Notes under the pieces: model-generated | Seen by the model: the letters and a program-made list of their open reading frames with translations, nothing else | What the model was told of the DNA's origin: nothing | The model's database searches: none | Made by a program: the position numbers and the translations under genes | Shown here: positions 29,691-35,748 of the stretch, piece after piece | Layout: every line of letters starts with the position of its first letter | How positions within the stretch are numbered: position 1 is the stretch's first letter | NCBI GenBank assembly: GCA_902806415.1 | Contig: CADCWN010000082.1 | Span: 1 to 35,748 of the forward strand | Reading direction: 5' to 3' | From: an uncultured Thermomicrobiales bacterium | GTDB lineage: Bacteria; Chloroflexota; Chloroflexia; Thermomicrobiales; CADCWN01 | DNA length: 35,748 nt

Positions 29691-31163
29691 CTACGCCGCA
29701 TCGGGCGACCCGAACCAGGTGGTGAGCGCGTCGGCGAGCCCCGACCGGGTGCGGTCGCCCACCCAGGCCACATAGCCGTCGGGCCGGATCAGCACAGCGG
29801 TGGGGGCGGCGACCGCGCCGAGGACCGGCAGCTCCCACATCCCCGCATAGTGCGCGTCGACCAACCGCACCCGGTCCGCCCATGGCGCGATGGCGAAGCC
29901 GCCGGGCGCGCCGAGGTTGAGCAGCACCGGCCGGGCCTCGTGCAGCAGGGCGAAGACCCGCCGCGGGCCGTCGGCGGTGGCCAGGTCGAGATCGGGCATG
30001 CGCCGCCCGAGCAGCGGGTGGCCCGCGCCGAGGTCGTAGTGGATGTCCAGGCCGGACATCATCCCGGCGAACCGCTTGCGCGGCTCGTCCATGCCGAGGA
30101 GCTCGGACATGGCGTCGCGCAACGCTTCGCTGCGCTCGTCGGGGCGCAGCAGCGCGACTTGCGCCATCGTGGTGCGCAGCACGCGGGCGGCGACCGGGTG
30201 GCGCTCGGCGTGGTAGGTATCCAGCAGGCGGTCCGGCGACACGCCCTTGACCACCTGGGCCAGCTTCCAGCCCAGATTCACCGCATCCTGCACCCCGATG
30301 TTGAGGCCCTGCCCACCGACCGGATAATGCACGTGCGCCGCGTCGCCGGCCAGCAGAACCCGCCCGGCGCGGTAGGCCGCAGCCTGTCGGGTCACATCGG
30401 TGAAGCGGGAGATCCAGGTGTGGCTGTGGATCCCGTAATCGGTCCCGTAGACGGCGATGAGCGCCGCACTGAGATCGCTCAGGGTCGGCTCACCGGTGGA
30501 TCCGAGGTGCCGTTCGGTCACCATGACTCGTACCCGCTGCCCGTCCTCCAGCCTGCTGAGGCCATGGATACCGAGGGCGTCGCGGCGAACACCCCACTCC
30601 GGCTCCTCGGCCAGCTCGACCTCAGCGATCAGGTTGCTGGTTGATGGGTCCCACCCTGGGAACGCGATGCCGGCCGCTTTCCGGATCAGGCTGCGCCCCC
30701 CGTCGCACCCGACGAGATAGTCCGCCCGCAGCGACCGGCCGTCGGAGAGCGCAATGTCGACGCCGGTGTCGTCCTGCGCGAGACCCATCACCTCGCGTCC
30801 GCGATAGATCGGCACCGCCAGCTCGTCAACCCAGCCGGCCAGGATGCGCTCGATGTGGCTCTGCCACAGGGCGAGCCCGTAGTTGTGCCGGGTGGGGAAG
30901 TCGCTGATGTCCAGCGGGATCCAGGCGAAGCCCGCGACCTGGGCCACCTGCCCCTGCGCGAGGAACCGCTCGGCGATCCCGCGCTGATCGAGCACCTCGA
31001 TCGAGCGCGCGTGCAGGCCGCCGGCGCGCGCGCCGGCGAGGTCCTGGCTGGCGCGCCGCTCGACGATGGCGACGTCGATCCCGGCCAGCGCCAACTCGCC
31101 CGCCAGCATCAATCCTGTCGGACCCGCGCCAGCGATCACCACCCCATGCCCGCTCATCGCCAT
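29691..31163 (-). CDS. FAD-dependent aromatic monooxygenase, rifampicin-monooxygenase-like
   Basis: The 490-residue class A flavoprotein hydroxylates aromatic substrates with NAD(P)H and oxygen. The dinucleotide fold is VVIAGAGPTGLMLAGE at 8-23, the middle motif is LVGCDGGRSLIRKAAG, and the FAD-ribityl motif is VLLAGDAAHVHYPVGGQG. A thioredoxin-like C-terminal domain (from about 390) ends IRPDGYVAWVGD. The text GLHARSIEVLDQRG, YGIHSHTWISRFTDVTR and DTYHAERHPVAARVL closely follows actinobacterial Rox (rifampicin monooxygenase) and related PgaE/MhpA-type enzymes. The start follows GAAGGGGGAG. Resistance to rifamycins is plausible but not provable here. It has no operon partners and adjoins a MITE-like element, so transfer is possible. 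Confidence 0.85.
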   Translation of the reverse strand: MAMSGHGVVIAGAGPTGLMLAGELALAGIDVAIVERRASQDLAGARAGGLHARSIEVLDQRGIAERFLAQGQVAQVAGFAWIPLDISDFPTRHNYGLALWQSHIERILAGWVDELAVPIYRGREVMGLAQDDTGVDIALSDGRSLRADYLVGCDGGRSLIRKAAGIAFPGWDPSTSNLIAEVELAEEPEWGVRRDALGIHGLSRLEDGQRVRVMVTERHLGSTGEPTLSDLSAALIAVYGTDYGIHSHTWISRFTDVTRQAAAYRAGRVLLAGDAAHVHYPVGGQGLNIGVQDAVNLGWKLAQVVKGVSPDRLLDTYHAERHPVAARVLRTTMAQVALLRPDERSEALRDAMSELLGMDEPRKRFAGMMSGLDIHYDLGAGHPLLGRRMPDLDLATADGPRRVFALLHEARPVLLNLGAPGGFAIAPWADRVRLVDAHYAGMWELPVLGAVAAPTAVLIRPDGYVAWVGDRTRSGLADALTTWFGSPDAA

Positions 31164-31214
31164 GTTGCTCCCCCTTCGCGACTGTCGTGACCGGGGCGCA
31201 CCCCGCTCCAGACC

Positions 31215-31220
31215 AGCATA
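31215..31220 (-). promoter_or_regulatory. Candidate -10 of the monooxygenase gene
   Basis: TATGCT (minus strand) lies about 50 bases before the ATG. Upstream of it, CGATCG-TC-CGATCG (31245-31258) is a doubled palindrome that could bind a TetR-like repressor. Both are weak signals. Confidence 0.3.
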
Positions 31221-31970
31221 GCGAGCGGATGGGGCGAAAAGCGCCGATCGTCCGATCGATGTGCGCGCGGCCCTGATGCGCTACAATGGGGACAATGAAG
31301 GGGCCGAAAAACTTCCCGCGTCGATTCTTTCCGGTAGCGGAGTCAGCATGTGTCAGGGTTTCTGACGGTCGCTAGCGCAACCGTGGCGCGGTCGCCGTGC
31401 GCGCAGTCTCGGGGCTCAGTTGTCCGCCATATCCCGTTAACGTTTCTCACCGCCATCAGTGGGCCGTGGTCTCCTGCGTAGTCAGAGGATTCCCACCCGG
31501 TCGGGGATTTCAATCCCCGGCCCGGGGCCTCACCAAGTCACGCCCGCTTTCCCCACTGACCGCCGACCAGCGTTGGCGCAGACACCTCGCGGGGAGTTGC
31601 GCAACCTTTCCTTGCCGCCATCGAGTGGTATACTAGAGCGTGCGTGGGAGCTTCCTTTCACGTTGTGTGTCACCGATGCACCGGCGATTTCTCGGACACT
31701 CCCGCACGCCCCCAGCCGCCCGCCCGTGCATGACAACTCCCCTGGTACGAGGCATGGCATGACGCGTGGCGGGAACCTCAGCCGCGCGGCAGTGGCACTC
31801 CCAGGACAATCCAGGTTTCTTCTCACCGGCAGCGGCGAAACTCACGACGGCAACACCCCGGCGCAGTTCATGCGTATCCCCCGACTGAACCCCCAACCCC
31901 GCTCGGTGCCAGTCGTCCACTCGCGGCGAGGACAACCGGGCGGGGTATTCGACAAAGGAGCGAGTGATTC
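31221..31970. other. Divergent intergenic region with hairpins and a long leader
   Basis: No gene is supported. The stretch holds TACAAT (31282-31287, plus strand), a GTCAG-GGTTT-CTGAC hairpin near 31353, and CGGGGATT-TC-AATCCCCG (31502-31519), which repeats the first hairpin of the three-hairpin elements at 80 and 477. From about 31640 to 31970 it would form a 330-base leader of the MoxR gene. An open frame beginning at 31759 runs into the MoxR gene in another phase and lacks a ribosome site. Confidence 0.55.
31626..31634 (+). promoter_or_regulatory. Candidate extended -10 of the MoxR-VWA genes
   Basis: TGGTATACT reads as an extended -10. The start of transcription would lie near 31641, giving a leader of about 330 bases before the ATG at 31971, which has AAAGGAGCG upstream. 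The -35 is not clear. Confidence 0.5.
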
Positions 31971-33380
31971 ATGTCAACCGCCATACCGACCGAGGCCCGC
32001 ACGATCGGCCAATTGCGCGCCAGCGGCTACAAGGTCGTGCCGATCCGCGAGGAGTTGCGGCGCAATCTGATCCAGAAGATCCGCGACGGCCAGAGCCCCT
32101 TCCCGAATATCTACGGCTACGAGGACACCGTCCTGCCGCAGATCGAGAACGCGATCCTCGCCGGGCAGGACATGATCTTCCTGGGCGAACGCGGCCAGGC
32201 CAAGACGCGGATTTCCCGCAGCCTGATCAATCTGCTCGACGAGGTGACGCCGATCGTGGCCGGGTCGGAGATCAACGACGATCCGTTCAGCCCGATCTCG
32301 CGGCTGGCGCACGACCTGATCGCCGAGCACGGCGACGACGCGCCGATCACCTGGCTGCCGCGCGAGCGGCGCTACGGCGAGAAGCTGGCGACGCCGGACA
32401 CGACAATCTCCGACCTGATCGGCGAGGTCGATCCGATCAAGGTGGCCGAGGGGCGCTACCTCTCGGATGAACTGACCCTGCACTACGGGCTGATCCCGCG
32501 CACCAATCGCGGGATTTTTTGCCTCAACGAGCTGCCCGACCTCGCCGAGCGGATCCAGGTCGGCCTCCTCAACATCATGGAGGAGCGCGATGTGCAGGTG
32601 CGCGGCTACAAGATCCAATTGCCGCTCGACATCTACGTCGTCGCCTCGGCCAACCCGGAGGACTACACCAATCGCGGGCGGATCATCACGCCACTGAAAG
32701 ACCGTTACGGCTCCCAGATCCGCACCCACTATCCGAAGACGATCGAGCAGGAGATCGAGATCATCGACCAGGAGAGCGCCCGTTTCGACACGGATGGCTA
32801 TCAGGTCGCGGTCCCCCGCTTCATGAAGGAGGTCGTGGCCGAGGTGACGCACCTCGCGCGGCGCAGCAGCGACATCAACCAGCGCTCCGGCGTCAGCGTC
32901 CGCCTCTCGATCGCCAATTACGAGAATCTGACGGCGAGCGCCCTGAAGCGCGCCATCCGCCTCAACGAGAAGGAGGCGACGCCGCGGATCAGCGATCTCC
33001 CGGCGCTGGTCGCCTCGACGATGGGCAAGATCGAATTGGAGTCGGCGGGCGATGGCCGCGAGGACAAGGTGGTGGACAAGCTGATCCAGCACGCGGTCGT
33101 CAACACGTTCGCGCGGTACTTCAACGTTGCCGACTTCGAGGAGGTGATCCGCACCTTCGAGAACGGGCGGAAGATGGAAGCCTCGCCGCTGACCCCCTCG
33201 ATGGACTACGTGCTGGCCGCCTCGCAGAGCGGTGCGATGAAGACCGCTTTGGAGCACCTCGGGGCGCAGGGGAACCCGTCGATCGTCGCCTCCGGCGTTG
33301 AATTCGTCCTCGAAGGGCTGCACCTCAACCGTAAGCTGAACAAGGACCGCTCCGCCGCCAGCGTCCGCTACCGGCGCTAA
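31971..33380 (+). CDS. MoxR/BchI-like AAA+ ATPase
   Basis: The 469-residue AAA+ ATPase is larger than typical MoxR (about 320). Walker A is GERGQAKT at 72-79. The Walker B position reads IFCLNELPD, with Asn where most relatives have Asp, followed by IQVGLLNIMEERDVQVRGY, the sensor region VVASANPEDYTNRGRIITPL with sensor Asn, and an arginine-rich RDINQRSGVSVRLSIANY-type lid, here DINQRSGVSVRLSIANY. The C-terminal part (about 330-469) has helical VVDKLIQHAVVNTFARYF. These ATPases act with VWA partners as metal-insertion or protein-maturation machines; the VWA gene lies next. The start follows AAAGGAGCGAG. Confidence 0.88.
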   Translation: MSTAIPTEARTIGQLRASGYKVVPIREELRRNLIQKIRDGQSPFPNIYGYEDTVLPQIENAILAGQDMIFLGERGQAKTRISRSLINLLDEVTPIVAGSEINDDPFSPISRLAHDLIAEHGDDAPITWLPRERRYGEKLATPDTTISDLIGEVDPIKVAEGRYLSDELTLHYGLIPRTNRGIFCLNELPDLAERIQVGLLNIMEERDVQVRGYKIQLPLDIYVVASANPEDYTNRGRIITPLKDRYGSQIRTHYPKTIEQEIEIIDQESARFDTDGYQVAVPRFMKEVVAEVTHLARRSSDINQRSGVSVRLSIANYENLTASALKRAIRLNEKEATPRISDLPALVASTMGKIELESAGDGREDKVVDKLIQHAVVNTFARYFNVADFEEVIRTFENGRKMEASPLTPSMDYVLAASQSGAMKTALEHLGAQGNPSIVASGVEFVLEGLHLNRKLNKDRSAASVRYRR

Positions 33381-33396
33381 CGGGGGGACGGTTTTC

Positions 33397-33518
33397 ACCG
33401 CAGAGGCGCAGAGGCGCAGAGGGCCGCAGAGAGAACGATTTAAGGAGAGGGCGCAGAGAATCCGTCATTTTTCCTTTTCGTCTCTGCGGCCCTCTGCGGC
33501 CCTCTGCGCCTCTGCGGT
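33397..33518. repeat. Inverted repeat of GCAGAG units between the MoxR and VWA genes
   Basis: The left block 33397-33432 holds CGCAGAGG units in 8- and 10-base steps. The right block 33481-33518 is its near-complete reverse complement with CTCTGCGG units in 8- and 10-base steps. About 48 bases lie between them, including a TTTTTCCTTTT run. It occupies most of the 176-base spacer between the two genes and could tune the amount of VWA relative to ATPase. Confidence 0.8.
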
Positions 33519-33556
33519 AAACGTTCCTTCTCACCTATCCGAAAGCAGGTGACGCG

Positions 33557-35748
33557 ATGGTTTTCCGCTATACCTACGGACGCTGGGACGGGACGCAGGA
33601 GCTATTCCCGTTCGACGCCGACGAACTGATGGAGGCGCTGTCGGACGAGTTGATCGCCGATGGCGACATGGCGAACGCCCTCCGGCGGATGATGCGCAAC
33701 GGCGATCAGGGCCGGATGGACGGGCGGATGCCCGGCCTGCAGCAGCTGATGGAGCGGCTGAAAGAGCAGCGCCAGCAGCAACTCGGCCAGCACGACATGA
33801 ACGCCGTCCTCGACGACATCAAGCAGAAGCTGGAAGAAATCAAGGACCGCGAGCGCTACGGGATCGACCAGCGCCTCGACGAGTCGCGTCGCCGTCGCGA
33901 CGAGGCGCGCGGCCCGCAGGGCGATCCGCAGCAGGGCGCTGGTGAGCAGGGTCAGCACGGCGACTCCGGCGGCGGCGATCAGGATGGTCAGCGAGGGCAG
34001 CAGGCGCAGGCTGGTGAGCAGCAGGGCGGCGAGCAGCAAGGCCAGGGCGAGCAGGGCCAGGATGGTGCTGCCGACGAGTCCGAGCGCGCCCGCCGCCGCG
34101 CGCAGCGTTTCGAGGGTGACCAGTCGGGCGAGCATGGCCAGGCGACCTCGGCGCGGGCGCAGCGTGGCAGCCCGATGGGCGGCCAATCCGGTCAGGGTGA
34201 GCAAGGGGGCGGACAGCAGGGGCAACAGGGCGCGGGCGGCGCGGGCGACCTCGATCCCGAGACGCTGGACAATCTGCACCGGATGCTCGAAGAGCGCGCC
34301 AGGCGCAAGCAGGACTTCCTCGACGAGTTGCCGCAGGATCCCGCCGGGCAGATCAAGGAGCTGCAAGAGTACGACTTCATGGATGCCGAGGCGCGCGAGC
34401 AGTTCCAGGAACTCCTGGCGATGCTCCAGCAGCAGGTGATGCAGTCGTTCTTCCAGGGGATGCAGCAGGGGATGCAGCAGATGACCCCGCAGGATCTTGA
34501 CGGGGTCCGCGAGATGGTCAAAGACCTCAATAAGATGCTCGAAGAGCGGGCCAACGGCCAGAACCCCGACTTCCAGGAGTTCATGGATAAGCACGGCCAG
34601 TTCTTCCCCGGCGCGGAGAATCTGGACCAGTTGATGCAGCAGATGCAGCGCCAGCAGTCGGCGATGCAGTCGTTGCTCGACAGCATGTCGCCCGAGCAGC
34701 GCCAGCAGCTCCAGTCGACGATGGACCAGTTGCTGCAAGACGACCGCCTGCGCGCCGACCTCGCGCGGCTGGCGCAGAATATCAACCGCCTGATGCCGGT
34801 CGAGTCGGAGTCGTACCCGTTCACCGGCGAGGACCCGGTCTCGCTGCAAGAGGCGATGCGGGTGATGGAGAACTTGCAGGGGCTCGACGAACTGGAGAAG
34901 CAACTGCGCCAGGCGCAGCACGGCAACATCGACGGGCTCGACCCCGAGATGGTCGAGCGGCTGATGGGGAACGAGTCGGCGGAGGATGTGCGCCGCCTGC
35001 AGAACCTCGTCAAGATGCTCGAAGACGCGGGCTATGTCGAGCGCAAGGGCCGCAAGCTGGAAGTCACCCCGCGCGGGATGCGGAAGATCGGGCAGAAGGC
35101 GCTGAGCGACATCTTCTCGCACCTGAAGAAAGACCGCGTTGGCAATCACGTCACCGAGCGGCGCGGCGCGGGCGGCGACCGCACCGACGAGACCAAGGAG
35201 TACGAGTTCGGCGACCCGTTCCTGCTCGACCTGCGCGGCACGCTGATGAACTCGGTGCGGCGCGAGGGGATCGGCAGCCCATTGCGGCTGAGCCCGGACG
35301 ACTTCGAGGTTTATCGCACCGAACTGCTGACGCAGACCGCGACCGTGCTGATGGTCGATATGAGCCGCTCGATGCTCCTGAACAACTGCTTCTTCGCCGC
35401 GAAGAAGGTGGCGTTGGCCCTCGAAAGCCTTATTCGCGGCCAGTTCCCGCGCGACACCCTGCACGTCGTCGGCTTCTCCTACCAGGCGCGCGAGCTGCAG
35501 CCGGGGGCGCTGCCGCAACTGGTCTGGGACGAGTACGAGTACGGCACCAACATGCAGCACGGCTTCATGCTGGCCCGCCAGCTGCTCGGGCGGCAGAAGT
35601 CGGCTAACAAGCAGATCATCATGATCACCGACGGCGAGCCGACGGCGCACTGGGAGCCGGGCGCGCCGCACCCGTACTTCAACTACCCGCCGACCTACCG
35701 CACGATCCAGGAGACGCTGAAAGAGGTCGTGCGCTGCACGAAGGACAA
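33557..35748 (+). CDS. VWA-domain protein, partner of the MoxR ATPase (3' end outside window)
   Basis: An open frame of 730 codons runs to the window edge without a stop. It starts MVFRYTYGRWDGTQELFPFD after a modest AGCAGGTGACGCG site. Residues about 120-240 are very rich in Gln, Gly, Ala and Glu (linker), and 250-480 are Gln/Met-rich helical (QQQVMQSFFQGMQQGMQ). A winged-helix-like stretch with DAGYVERKGRKLEVTPRG lies near 500. The VWA domain follows, with MIDAS DMSRS at 601-605 and TDGEP at 691-695. The MIDAS binds metal and a ligand or the ATPase. A long antisense frame across it is a composition shadow. Confidence 0.88.
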   Translation, partial: MVFRYTYGRWDGTQELFPFDADELMEALSDELIADGDMANALRRMMRNGDQGRMDGRMPGLQQLMERLKEQRQQQLGQHDMNAVLDDIKQKLEEIKDRERYGIDQRLDESRRRRDEARGPQGDPQQGAGEQGQHGDSGGGDQDGQRGQQAQAGEQQGGEQQGQGEQGQDGAADESERARRRAQRFEGDQSGEHGQATSARAQRGSPMGGQSGQGEQGGGQQGQQGAGGAGDLDPETLDNLHRMLEERARRKQDFLDELPQDPAGQIKELQEYDFMDAEAREQFQELLAMLQQQVMQSFFQGMQQGMQQMTPQDLDGVREMVKDLNKMLEERANGQNPDFQEFMDKHGQFFPGAENLDQLMQQMQRQQSAMQSLLDSMSPEQRQQLQSTMDQLLQDDRLRADLARLAQNINRLMPVESESYPFTGEDPVSLQEAMRVMENLQGLDELEKQLRQAQHGNIDGLDPEMVERLMGNESAEDVRRLQNLVKMLEDAGYVERKGRKLEVTPRGMRKIGQKALSDIFSHLKKDRVGNHVTERRGAGGDRTDETKEYEFGDPFLLDLRGTLMNSVRREGIGSPLRLSPDDFEVYRTELLTQTATVLMVDMSRSMLLNNCFFAAKKVALALESLIRGQFPRDTLHVVGFSYQARELQPGALPQLVWDEYEYGTNMQHGFMLARQLLGRQKSANKQIIMITDGEPTAHWEPGAPHPYFNYPPTYRTIQETLKEVVRCTKD

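Noticed and set aside
31759..32070. A plus-strand frame starting in the MoxR leader
   Set aside because: It overlaps the MoxR start in another phase, has no ribosome site and Arg/Pro-rich text.
31974..33398. A 474-codon minus-strand frame opposite the MoxR gene
   Set aside because: It has no recognisable motif. It exists because the GC-rich code leaves few stops on the opposite strand.
33602..35671. A 689-codon minus-strand open frame across the VWA gene
   Set aside because: It is leucine/histidine-rich low-complexity text that mirrors the Gln/Glu-rich coding strand. The plus-strand frame has clear MIDAS motifs and homologous gene order.
1..35748. CRISPR arrays, tRNA or rRNA genes, integrase sites
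   Set aside because: The tandem repeats are 7-10 bases with no unique spacers. No T-loop or cloverleaf-like segment and no rRNA stretch was found.

Overview
The window is GC-rich (roughly two thirds G+C by eye) and densely coded on both strands. The gene families present (DUF2085, DUF5317, DUF4149, a DUF2089/DUF4097 cluster, LarB/LarE, an HU protein, a MoxR/VWA pair) and the many short-tandem-repeat hairpins between genes suggest a Chloroflexota chromosome, perhaps of the Thermomicrobia type. This is inference from gene content; no rRNA or tRNA is present to confirm it.

Layout. 1-524 has no gene: two inverted copies of a three-hairpin element flank a 240-bp MITE with perfect terminal repeats. 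525-3560 (minus) holds a solute-binding protein with no signal peptide, an SDR epimerase and an F420-type (deazaflavin) nitroreductase-fold protein. 3920-6540 (minus) holds an orphan PhoB/PhoP-like response regulator, and larB-larE for the nickel-pincer cofactor. 6864-10940 (plus) holds a threonine aldolase, DUF2085 and 109-aa membrane proteins, HU, a 40-aa protein and a lipid kinase. 10978-11568 is a helix-hairpin-helix protein.

11999-19123 (minus) is the most striking block. It is an apparent operon reading DUF2089 regulator, 29-residue repeat protein, 73-aa protein, ABC ATPase, two ABC-2 permeases, a toast-rack/adhesin-fold protein and a large DUF4097 protein. An AT-rich promoter precedes it. 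Three of the proteins carry the same short SHOCT-like helical module, suggesting a physically linked envelope-sensing and export system.

19209-21509 (minus) holds a DUF4149 membrane protein and the iron-sulfur subunit of glycolate oxidase. 21794-25703 (plus) holds a small protein, trehalose-phosphatase (otsB), a trehalose-phosphate-synthase family enzyme (otsA) and a HEAT-like protein. 25725-29312 (minus) holds a PHP phosphatase, a metallophosphoesterase, a DUF5317 membrane protein and isocitrate dehydrogenase. 29691-31163 (minus) is a FAD monooxygenase resembling rifampicin monooxygenases, next to a second MITE-like element. 31971 to the end (plus) holds a MoxR/BchI-like AAA+ ATPase and a VWA protein cut by the window edge.

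Between genes there are several families of structured repeats: heptamer tandem repeats arranged as large inverted repeats (5.7, 17.5, 26.6 and 28.2 kb, plus a single arm at 8.7 kb), an octamer/decamer version at 33.4 kb, and C/G-rich palindromes. Some supply stop codons or terminator-like hairpins to the adjacent genes.
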